Below, piece by piece: positions 50,075 through 60,473 of a stretch of DNA of 64,000 bases; within the stretch, counting starts at the first letter, position 1; every line of letters starts with the position of its first letter. Made by a program: the position numbers and the translations under genes. The DNA is from Saussurea involucrata. Lineage: Eukaryota; Streptophyta; Magnoliopsida; Asterales; Asteraceae. The notes beneath the pieces were generated by a model. The model was not told the DNA's origin and did not search any database. It worked only from the letters and a program-made list of their open reading frames with translations. The DNA lies in NCBI GenBank assembly GCA_033807775.1, contig CM066321.1, positions 249,166,422-249,230,421 on the forward strand. Direction: 5' to 3'.

Positions 50075-53000
50075 ATGACAAATACAAATAATTTCTTTAC
50101 TACTGGTTCTCTCACTAAACCTCCTACTCTCCTTCGAGATGAGTATCCTCAGTGGAAAATAAGAATGGTCCATTTTTTCGAGGGCACTGAAAGAAATCAA
50201 GTACAATATCTGTACAATCCTCCTCCTATTCCCATGACAGTAGTACCTCGTATAACTGCTACTGCTGAATCTGCCGAAATCCCCGAACATCAAAAACCAA
50301 AGCCAAAAGGGGAGTGGTCAACCGAAGATAAAGCAGAATATGAAGTTGCTCAGAAAACCAAGAGGACATTGATTATGGCAATACCCAATGAACTCTTTCA
50401 ATCCTTGGATTCATGTGAAACAGCGCATGATCTGTGGAAAGAACTGGAAAGACAGTTGGAAGGAGGTGCTAAAACACAAAAAAACCGAAGAGCACAGTAC
50501 ATCAATGAATATCATGCATTCAGAGCCTCTGCAACAGAATCTCTGCAAACAACATACGACAGATTCAACTCTCTAATCAACAAGTGCAGAAAATCAGGCA
50601 TTGACAGAACTTCTGAAGAAAACAATGTCATGTTTTTGAAAAGTCTAAATGAAGAATGGCTACAGCTGTCTTTGTCCCTACAGACAAATCAGGATCTAGA
50701 CACCTGGACTCTCTCTGATCTTTACGGAACATTAGCCGCACAAGAACCTCAGATAGCACAGGCTAAAACACTAACCATTGCACCATATGCATTGGTTAGT
50801 AAAACTAAAGAGGATGCACAGAGACCAAGAAATGATAAAGCCACAGAGGAGAAGAGGAAGGAGAAAAAGAAGATGGTGATAATTGACAGTGAAGAAGAAG
50901 AGCAAGCAGAAAAGGAAATAACTCTTGCGTCACTAGCTAAATCTTTAGCTCTATTGACAAAAGAGTTCAGAGGAAACCGAAGAGGTTCCGGAAATGAAAG
51001 ATATGATAGAGACAACCAAGATGACAGAAGAGACAACAGAAGAGATGACAGAAGAGGAGAAGAATCAAGTGGCCGACAGAGGTCAAGTGATAGAAATTAC
51101 AGAGGGAATGACCGACAGAGGTCAGATGACTCGGTAAGCCACACGCAGCAAGAATGCTACAAGTGCGGCAAACCTGGTCACTATGCAAATGAATGTAGAT
51201 CAGAGAAAGGCGGAGACCTACAGAAGTCCAATGATCGAACAGGAAACACTCCTCAAGGGTGTTTTAACTGCGGAAAACCAGGCCATTTTGCGAATGAATG
51301 CAGAAGCAGATCAAATCGTCCACAGAGGGACTCTGCTTTCTACAAAAAGAAAGCCGAATATTATGCTCAAAAATCCTTAATGGCAAAAGGACATTCCGAG
51401 GAGAACACAGAAGACTTCCAGTCAGACTCTACTTCTGACGATGAACATACCGCCAATGCCCTCTTCTGTGGCATGGCAGAAGTCGACTCCTGCACTGACT
51501 CTGAGGTATCTACTTTAAATTCCAACTCTTGTATTACCTCTGTAGATGATAATACACTTAGAATTAACATTGAACTAATTGAACTGAAATAGATAAATCA
51601 AAGTATTCAGAAAAGACTCACTTTCAATGAGAGAGAAGTACGGCTTCTCACTCAAGAAAAAGCAAAGATTTTTTAGGAAAAAGAGAGAATAGAAAAGAAA
51701 TGGAACAAAACTCTAGATCCTTTAAAAAAACAAATTTCTGAATTAACCAATACTTTAAAAGATAAAACAAAAGAACTTTCAGTTTCAAGGAGCGAAACTA
51801 CTGACATAAGAGCTCTTAAAGAATACTTTCAAAGAGAAAGAGAGGTATTATGGCAAGATTTACTCAGAAGAGAAGTTTTGCTTAAAAACTATAAAGATGC
51901 ACAGAAAGTTTATGAAAAAGTAAACTCACAAATAGGGAGACGAGGTATAGGGTATGATGATATCACCCTAGGTGTTGAAGGCAAAAGAAACAAACCTCTG
52001 TCCTCTTTATTTGTGATTGGAAAAACGAACAAACCAGATTTTCCAAATCTAATCTCTGTAAGCAAAAGGGCGAAAATCTCTGTGGATCCTTACTTGAAGA
52101 AACATAAGAAGATGATTAACGTGTGGTTTGAAAACACAGACTCATCATCCTCAACCTCTGTCAATAGAGGTATCAAACCAAAGAAATATCTGAAAACACA
52201 AGATCAGATTGGTATCTTCAAGTTTGGTAAACCAGAGACCCAAACACAGGTTGCTTTTGTCTGTTTGATAAACGTTCAAAAGAAGTTATCAGCAGAAGCT
52301 CCTGAGTTTAAACCCATTTTTTCAGAAGAAAACTTTAAAAACTTAATTGAAAAAGAAATTTTGGAAATATGGAAATCAAGCGTTTTAGAAAAATTATGTA
52401 CATCTTCTATAGATAAATCTCTCACTGAAGAAATCTTATTAGAAACCTCTGCAATCTATGAAAACTATTCTACAGAGGAAGAAAGCTTGTATGATGCATG
52501 TTCGGAAAATTCAACCTCTATTGAAAGAATTGACTCAACCTCTGTATACGAGGACGACTCATCTTCTGACGATTCAGAGACAGATGTTACATCTGGAATA
52601 ACTCTCTATGACACAGAGGATGTTAAATACTCCTCTGAAGTTCCTCACAGAACTATTTCTCCAAAAGAGAAACTCACAGAGATTCCAATCTGCCAAGATT
52701 TTCTAAATTTGAATCTACATGTCAAAACCTCTGCTGAACTTAAAATGTTACAGAAGACCTCTATTGATCCTATAAGTTCTAGATTTTCAAAACCCAAGGT
52801 TGATAAATCTTTTTCTTCTGTGACAGTGATGAAAGAAGTTCACCACAGAAGCAACCCACAGAAGGCAGGTCCTAAACAGAGCTTTTGCAAACAACATTCG
52901 AGTATTCATAGATCTTCTAGTAATAGGAAATCTAATGTAAAGAAAGAATGTAAAGCCTCTGTGGCTGAGTTTAAAAAGTTCAATGAAAAGTTCAAGCAAA

Positions 53001-53230
53001 TTACATCTCATATTCAATACTGTCATTGCTTTGATCTTATGTCTAAACTTAATAATCATTTTTCAAGTCAAGTCTGTTTACTCTCTACGACAAATCAAAA
53101 GTCAAATCCCACACAGAAACAATCTGACTCTTCTACAGAGAACAAAATGTATTTCAAGAATGCCAAGGCAAACTTGAAAAACTCTAACAATATTGGACCC
53201 ATATGGATATGGGTACCTAAATCTCTGTGA
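50075..53230 (+). pseudogene. gag: E2 Gag, coiled coil and gag-pol spacer
   Basis: ATG 50075 (MTNTNNFFTTGS). Capsid-like part with LRDEYPQWKIRMVHFFEG, AIPNELFQSLDSCETAHDLWKELE and YDRFNSLINKC. Two intact CCHC knuckles, CYKCGKPGHYANEC and CFNCGKPGHFANEC (about 51150 and 51260). The same frame continues through TAG 51590-51592 and TAG 51674-51676 into a coiled coil (NEREVRLLTQEK), then the charged spacer (KKYLKTQDQIGIFKFGKPE) to IWVPKSL and TGA 53228-53230. So two point stops break an otherwise single ~1,050-codon frame. DNA is rich in CAGAGG/CCTCTG. Gag packages RNA; without suppression only the first 505 residues would be made. Confidence 0.85.
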
Positions 53231-53923
53231 TTGTCCTGCAGAAGAAGTATGTGCCAATCTGGTATCTAGACTCCGGATGCTCAAGGCACATGACTGGTGA
53301 CAGAAGTGCACTATCCACGTCCAAAGAAACACAAGATGGTGGATATGTGACTTTTGGAGACAACAAGAAAGGACACATAAAAGGCTATGGAGTCATAAGG
53401 AAAGAAGACGTTTCTGTATACAAAGTTGCATATGTGGATGGCCTTAAGCACAACCTACTCAGTGTAAGTCAACTTTGTGATACAGGATTCAATGTGTTGT
53501 TCAAAAGAACTTTCTGCTCTCTACAAAGTGAAGAAACAAGTATGGAACTTCTGCGAGCTGAAAGAATAGGTGATCTATATCTAATGAACTTCAACTCAAA
53601 GAACAAGGACAAAGTTTGCCTTGTTGCCTGCAAAAGTGAAGAAGCCTGGTTATGGCACAACAGGTTCTGTCACTTGAATTTTCACACATTGGAAAAACTG
53701 GTCAAACTTGATCTAGTTAAAGGTTTTCCAAATGTTAAATTCAATAAGGATCATTTATGTTCTGCCTGTGAGATGGGAAAACTCAAAAGAGCTTCCCACA
53801 AAGGCAAAACAGATGTATCTTGCACTAGACCTCTGTACATGCTTCATGTCGACCTCTGCGGTCCCATTGCCATACAGAGCCTAGGTGGCAAGAAATACAT
53901 ACTTGTCCTAATTGATGAGTATT
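53227..53923 (+). pseudogene. pol: E2 protease and integrase, part 1 (before element I)
   Basis: Starts in overlap (GTGA, 53227-53230) with the upstream stop, -1 frame. Protease WYLDSGCSRHMTGD is intact near 53263. Then GYGVIRKEDVSVYKVAYV, the integrase zinc region (WHNRFCH, CSACEMGK) and HVDLCGP with the first catalytic Asp. The frame is cut after VLIDEY by element I; the target gtatt is duplicated and the frame resumes in matching phase at 56239. Confidence 0.85.
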
Positions 53924-54317
53924 TGTTGATCCCATTTTTGAGCAACAATAGAAGAAATATAAAGTCTATATTTAAATATAGAGATAAGATATACATGAAG
54001 AACAATCATAAAGAAACGTATCTCATATTCATTGATGATTAAATATGGAGAGGAGAAATGTTGAAGAACACCACACTAAACATGAAATCGACTCTCATAA
54101 GAAACTAGTCTATGTGTGTTTTTGTGTGCTTTCCATATTTCTCACTTCTTAAAAAGACATATGGACACCTCTTATATAGGGCCATATTTACATTAGATAT
54201 TTAAAATATCTAAAATCTAGACAAAAATATCTAAGAAAATATCTATTACAAAATATCTAAAACATTAAAATATCTTTATAAAACATTCATTTAATTAGGA
54301 GCTAATTAAAGCTAACA
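53924..54317 (-). repeat. Element I 3' LTR (394 bp)
   Basis: Minus strand TGTTAGCTTTAATTAG...GGGATCAACA. TATATAAG at 54178-54171. PPT CATTAGGGGGAGAT follows at 54331-54318. Confidence 0.95.
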
Positions 54318-55844
54318 ATCTCCCCCTAATGTTTTATAAAGAAAGCATCATCTTATAGTCTCCCATTTGCTTTCTTTAGAACCTTTGATGTTCCGTTCTT
54401 CAAGTCTTCAAAGCATCATGTGCTCCCCCTCAAATGTAGGCTCATCCACCGAGCTTTAAACGTGAATAACAGAGGATGGAGTGACATTTAAAATGTGACA
54501 AATGTAGCTTGACACCATGAAGAACCGTTGAGAGAACACCGTTCTTGAAAGCGGAAAGAGCATGAGTGAAATGCGATGCTTTCGGTGCATCAAGAGTCCA
54601 TTGACTTTGACACAGATTCTGACCATTAAGCACACTGATTCAGACCAAAGTCAAAACATGAAAAAGTTTCACCTGTGTCTTAGGAATTCAACGCAACTGG
54701 ATTCATGCGAATCGGAGCACCGAGTAGGAAGTTATGCGCGTTTTTCTGAAACAGTGCAAAGCTGACAGCACTTTTCAGCGACAGCTGATAGCTTTCAATG
54801 GCTGACCTTCAGCGATGGCTTACTTCAGCGACAGCTGACCTTCAGCGATGGCTTACTTCAGCGACAGCTGACCTTCAGCGATGGATGATCTCAGCGATGG
54901 CCTTCAGCGACAGCTCAGCGATGGTTCAGCGATGGCTTCAGCGATGGTTTTCAGCTTTCAGCTCCAGCTTTCAGCGACAGCACTTAGGTTTCAGCCTTCA
55001 GCTTTCAGCGGTAGCTTTTTTTCAGCTTTCAGCAAAGGCTTTCTTCAGCTTTCAGCGACAGCTATCATCTTTCAGCGATGGCTTTCTTCAGCTTTCAGCG
55101 ACAGCCATCAGCTCTCAGCTTTCCATCAGCACACTGTTGTCTACTTCAACAATGCATATGACCCTTATAAATTTCGAATCTCTGAATTCTCAAAACACGA
55201 GATCTGTTCATCTGTGTCTTAGGAATCCAGGGCCTTTTGAATCGCATCAATCGGTGTTTTTATGAGTGAGATATGATCAGTTTAATACAGCAGCGCAAAT
55301 CTGTCATTAAATCTGATTTGATGTAAAAGATAAGACGATCTTCATATAATTTTTTTTTAAAACCGTGAGTGCAAATAATTCGATCTCTAATTGATCAAGT
55401 CAGAAAACTAATTAGAAGAACTCAAAGTTTTAAAAAAACGTTTCAGATAAGACTTTGAACATGTAACAAAACATCAAATCTTTCTCAAACAACTTTCTCA
55501 TGACCCAAATGATTTTGTTATCCATATATAAATGTTTATGAGCAGCGGAAGACAAACAAAATCTTGATCAAAGATAGTCCAATCTTGAAAATAAAGGTCA
55601 GATCAAACAAAGATCAACAACCTTACTACCAAGATGCGAAAAGAAATGCTATGGACTTAAGCACACACAAGGATGAGATCAAAGATCAACCATCTACTTA
55701 GTGCTTATCAAATAAAATCAATGAATGAGAAAGAATCAAAACACACATATGAAGTATATCAGAAACTAAACCATCTAAAACTTCCATTGTTGCATAGATG
55801 ATCGATTTTGAAGAAAAGTTTCTTCAATTGGCTCTGATACCAAT
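54318..55844 (-). other. Element I interior: CAGCGATGGC repeat array, no gene
   Basis: From about 54765 to 55135 the sequence is an array of CAGCGATGGC / CAGCGACAGC / TTTCAGC words, starting with a 33-bp tandem (GCTGACCTTCAGCGATGGCT...). Two related ~45-bp segments (CTGTGTCTTAGGAAT...GAATCG) flank the array at about 54674 and 55214. The PBS TGGTATCAGAGC is at 55842-55831. The plus-strand open frames through the array are repeat by-products. Confidence 0.75.
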
Positions 55845-56238
55845 TGTTGATCCCATTTTTGAGCAACAATAGAAGAAATATAAAGTCCATATTTAAATAT
55901 AGAGATAAGATATACATGAAGAACAATCATAAAGAAACTTATCTCATATTCATTGATGATTAAATATGGAGAGGAGAAATGTTGAAGAACACCACACTAA
56001 ACATGAAATCGACTCTCATAAGAAACTAGTCTATGTGTGTTTTTGTGTGTTTTCCATATTTCTCACTTCTTAAAAAGACATATGGACACCTCTTATATAG
56101 GGCCATATTTACATTAGATATTTAAAATATCTAAAATCTAGACAAAAATATCTAAGAAAATATCTATTACACAATATCTAAAACATTAGAATATCTTTAT
56201 AAAACATTCATTTAATTAGGAGCTAATTAAAGCTAACA
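55845..56238 (-). repeat. Element I 5' LTR (394 bp)
   Basis: Same length and ends as 53924-54317 with about five differences. Confidence 0.95.
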
Positions 56239-58993
56239 GTATTCACGTTTCACATGGGTTGAATTCGTTAGAAAGAAATCAGATGTTCCAAATATATTGA
56301 TAAATCTAATGAAAAGAATCCAAGTTCTTTATAATTGCAGAATACAGAAGTTAAGAAGTGACAATGGCACAGAATTTAAAAACTCTGTCATTGAAGCCTA
56401 TCTTTCAACAGAAGGAATATCACAGAACTTCTCTGCAGCTCGCACTCCACAACAGAACGGTGTTGTCGAAAGAAAGAATCGAAAACTTGTGGAAGCCGCA
56501 AGAACTATGATGTCAGCATGCGGATTATCAATGAACTTTTGGGCAGAAGCAATTTCTACTGCGTGTTATACTCAAAATCGATCAACCATTGTGAAAAGAC
56601 ACCTCAAGACGCCTTACGAATTGCTTAACAAACGGCGGCCAAACATCAAATTTTTCCATGTATTCGGATGCAAATGCTTCGTCTTAAACGACAGAGATTC
56701 AAGAGGAAAGTTTGATGTAAAAGCAGATGAAGGCAAATTCATTGGATACTCTGCCACTTCCAAAGCCTACAGAACATTCCTTACAAAGTCTCACAAGATT
56801 GTAGAAAGCAACAATGTTTCTTTTGATGATTCATTCCAAATGACTTCTGAGCAAATAAGTTCAGAACTCAGAATTAAAGGGAAATTCTCTGACATCTCAA
56901 GAACAAAAGAAGATTTGAATTTTCTATTTTTGGAGATGTTCCACAATGACATTGATCCTTCTGTCGGAACCATCAGAGTTTCTGAAGAACCATCCTCTGT
57001 CGGACAAAATCCTACAGGTATGACTCTAACTGGTCCAAATAATGCTTCATCTTCTTCTATAAATACTACAGATGCAATTGCCGAAGCAGAAGAAAGTGCA
57101 GAAGATGAAACATCAAGAAAAACGACCACAGAAGCTGCACAAACCACAGAAGAACCAATTACAGAGGAGATCGAGGACCAAGACTATACATCCTCAGAGG
57201 AACAAACTCCACCACCACTCGTACCAATAATTCCACAAACGGTAGAATCAACTACCAAGGCACGAAGAACATCAGAGGCTGCACAAGAAGAAACACAAGA
57301 AGCCTCTGAAGAAAGTTTTGATGACATTGATGATCATCTTCCACGCACAACTCAGTGGACAAAAAGCCATCCTCCAAGCCAAATAATTGTAGAACCTTCT
57401 GACTCAGTAAAAACAAGGTCTGCCACTGCTAATTTTTGTTTCTTTACAAATTTTATTAGTGTTATAGAACCAAAGAAGATTTCTGAAGCCCTAGATGACC
57501 CAAACTGGGTAGACGCCATGCAAGAAGAACTTCTGCAATTTGAGCGTAACAGAGTATGGACTTTAGTACCTCTGCCAAGAGGGAAACAGGCCATTGGGAC
57601 TAAATGGGTCTACAGAAACAAGAAGGATGAAGATGGAGTGGTCGTCAGAAACAAAGCAAGATTAGTAGCGAAAGGATATAGACAAGAAGAAGGCATAGAC
57701 TACGATGAGACTTTTGCCCCTGTCGCACGTATCGAAGCAATAAGAATATTCTTAGCCTTCGCAGCCCACAGATGTTTTAAAGTCTATCAGATGGACGTAA
57801 AATCAGCTTTTCTAAACGGTGAAATCCAAGAAGAAGTTTACGTAAATCAGCCACCAGGTTTTGAAAGCTCAAAGTTTCCAAGGCATGTATACTACCTTGA
57901 AAAGGCTCTATACGGACTGAAACAGGCTCCAAGAGCATGGTACGAACGACTTTCTACCTTCCTTCTAGTCAATGGCTACAACAGAGGTACAACAGATACT
58001 ACCTTATTCTATAAACGCAAAAATAGTGAGATAATGCTTGTACAAATATACGTAGATGACATAATTTTTGGGTCTACAAATTCAGAAGAGTGCAAATTTT
58101 TTGAAAAACTCATGCAGAGTGAGTTTGAAATGAGTATGATGGGAGAATTAACATTCTTCCTCGGACTTCAAGTCAAACAATCTTCAGAGGGAATTTTTAT
58201 AAATCAAGCCAAATATGTCTCTGACATAGTTTTAAAATATAATCTCTCTGATACCTCTGCAATGAAGACTCCAATGGCCACTGGAAATAAGTTGTTCTTA
58301 GATCCAAATGGTATTTCTGTAGAATGTACTCTCTACAGAGGCATGATTGGATCTCTGTTATACTTAACAGCAAGCAGACCTGACATTATGCATGCCACAT
58401 GTCTTTGTGCACGTTATCAAGCTAATCCAAAGAAATCACATTATGATGCTGTAAAAAGAATCTTGAGATACCTGAAGGGGACCAACAATCTTGGTCTCTG
58501 GTATCCACAGAACTCTGGTTTTAGTCTTAAAGCTTATACAGATTCAGACTATGGAGGATGCATGCTCGACAGAAAGAGTACCTCTGGGAGTTGTCAATTC
58601 CTAGGTGGTAAACTAGTCAGTTGGACCTCCAAGAAGCAGAATTGTGTCTCCACATCCACTGCAGAAGATGAATACGTTGCTGCCGCTAGCTGTTGTTCTC
58701 AGGTTCTATAGATGAAGACTCAGCTAAAAGACTACGGCCACATTCTGTTCAAAATACCCATCTTCTGTGATTCCAAAAGTGCTATTGCTATCTCTGCCAA
58801 CCCTGTGCAACACTTAAAAACCAAGCATATCGATATAAGGTATCATTTCTTGAAACATCATGTTGAATACGGTACAATCGAAATGCATTTCGTGCCCACA
58901 GAATATCAACTCGCTGACTTATTCACCAAAGCATTAGACGAGAAAAGATTCAACTTCTTGGTGGGTAAGTTAGGAATGATTAACATGGTGTGA
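56239..58993 (+). pseudogene. pol: E2 integrase part 2, reverse transcriptase and RNase H
   Basis: Integrase resumes with FTWVEFVRKKSD, SDNGTEF and NGVVERKN; the second Asp and the Glu are 35 residues apart, as the family requires. The linker is S/T/E-rich (about 56990-57350). RT shows WTKSHPPSQIIVEP, GTKWVYRNKKDEDG, ARLVAKGYRQEEGIDYDE, DVKSAFLNGEIQEEVYV, ALYGLKQAPRAWYERL, YVDDIIFGST and MSMMGELTFFLGLQ. RNase H has DSDYGG, DRKSTSGSC, STAEDEYVAAASCC, then TAG at 58709-58711 in place of Trp, HIDIRYHFL and LADLFTKALDEKRFNF, ending TGA 58991-58993. One stop is the only visible lesion after the I insertion. Confidence 0.9.
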
Positions 58994-59223
58994 AAATCCT
59001 CTGTAAGTATAGCTTTATCTTCTGTAAATAATAAGTAAATACATTGCTTAATTTATTGCTTTGATTGATTCTACTTCTGTATGTAAATTCTTAAAACCTT
59101 AAATAGTTCTTAAAATCACAGAGCTTCTGTAAGTCAACTCAGAACCTCTGACGACCCCTACAGAACCTCTGAAAAACATGACCTATGTTCTATGCAAAAC
59201 TTATCATTCTTTGATCCAAGCAT

Positions 59224-59335
59224 AGGTCAAGGGGGAGCAAAAGGAAATTACTTGATCTACAGAGGTGATTAGGTCAAGGGGGAGCAAAAGGAAATTACTT
59301 GATCTACAGAGGTGATTAGATCAAGGGGGAGCAGA
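59224..59335 (+). repeat. 47-bp tandem carrying PPT-like blocks
   Basis: Period 47: AGGTCAAGGGGGAGCAAAAG begins at 59224 and 59271, and a third partial copy (AGATCAAGGGGGAGCAG) at 59318. E has two equivalent blocks (28605-28668). Confidence 0.85.
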
Positions 59336-60368
59336 AGGGAACCCTGAAATGATCTAAAGAGATAAAACTTTCAAGGGAAAGCCAAAGAAAAATGTCGATG
59401 ACTCCATATCGACAGAAGTCAGATATCACTGCCGAGAAAAGAAGAACCAAAAGGTATGTCTCTCGCACAAAAGGTTTTTGGAAAACAATTTTCTAGGACA
59501 AGAATTGTCAAATATGTCCTAAATATACTGTGAATAACATTTCAAAAATCAAAAGCTCAAATAGTTTCACAAAATTCGAATTAGGAGAAATTTAAGGTCA
59601 TAGAGCTTCTGCTGAGCTCAACAGAGGTTCTGCAAGAAATATGCTATGTGATCACAAATTAACCCTCTGTCGATCGTTTGGAATGTTATCTCGGAAACCG
59701 AAAACGCAGACCATGACCTTCTCGAACAAACCGTTTTTTTTTACAGTTTTCTCGGACACAAACTTTCAAATATGTCCGAAAAACATCTCTTAAACCAAAT
59801 CAAAAATTGGATGATCAAAAATATTAATAAAATTTTTGTTATGAGATTTTTTCTCTCATAGAGCTTCTGCTGGCCCTCACAGAACTTCTGCAAGTTCCAA
59901 CAGAGCCACAAAACCTCTGCGAAGCAAATTTCTTCACAAAAATCCGATTTTATCCTCTCCAATGCCTTTACAAATGTTTTGGTTAAAGAAGAACCCCACA
60001 GAAGTCATGATAACAATGAGATATATGAAAAAGGGATAAACATCAAAGATTTTCAAGATCAAAGAGCCTCTGTAAACTACAGAAGCTCTGTCAATCTGAT
60101 TACTTGGGCATCTCTGTAGTAATAACGGTTACTTTTACTGCGAGTGAAACTCATATGGCTAAAATCAACCTCACGCGCCTAGCATTAATGGGCCGCGCAC
60201 GACGTCCTGTCATATTCTGACAAGGCCTACGTGTCCCATTTTCATTGGGCGTACATGGAACGTTTTTATTTGGAAAGTTGAACCCGCCGCTCAAACTCGA
60301 GTGCGGATTCCAAACTTTAATCCATTGCCATATATTTTACTCTTTCGAATTCTACCGTTTTACCATCC

Positions 60369-60377
60369 TATAAAAAC
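60369..60377 (+). promoter_or_regulatory. Candidate TATA box of the E2 aORF
   Basis: CCTATAAAAACAAA, 97 bases before ATG 60474; ACGTGTCCC lies 132 bases upstream. Spacing matches E. Confidence 0.5.
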
Positions 60378-60473
60378 AAAGCTTACCCTCACATAAAACC
60401 TTTTACAAACTCTCATCTTCTTCTCCGGCGAAACCCTGCAAAAAGCTTGCAAAAATCTTATTCTTAAAATCAA

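Larger units (their letters stand above)
53924..56238 (-). mobile_element. Element I: small non-autonomous LTR element, minus strand
   Basis: Two 394-bp LTRs (53924-54317 and 55845-56238), target duplication gtatt (53919-53923 and 56239-56243), PBS at 55842-55831 and PPT at 54331-54318. The 1527-bp interior has no gag or pol. LTRs differ at about five positions by eye, so the insertion is recent relative to E2. Confidence 0.95.
58994..60473 (+). other. E2 pol-aORF spacer with PPT repeats and candidate aORF promoter
   Basis: No gene. A 47-bp tandem (2.3 copies, 59224-59335) repeats the PPT-like TCAAGGGGGAGCA three times. CAGAAGCTCTG / CAGAGGTTCTG words follow through 60085. Then ACGTGTCCC (60229-60237), TATAAAAAC (60369-60377) and a leader to ATG 60474. 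Confidence 0.65.

Noticed and set aside
53213..53241. A 29-bp GT...AG intron at WVPK to explain the -1 offset
   Set aside because: Too short for a plant intron; if splicing is involved the donor must lie elsewhere. Kept only as a question in the -1 finding.
54798..55265. Plus-strand frame encoding LQRWLTSATAD repeats
   Set aside because: A by-product of the CAGCGATGGC array, antisense to element I, with no supporting start or homology.
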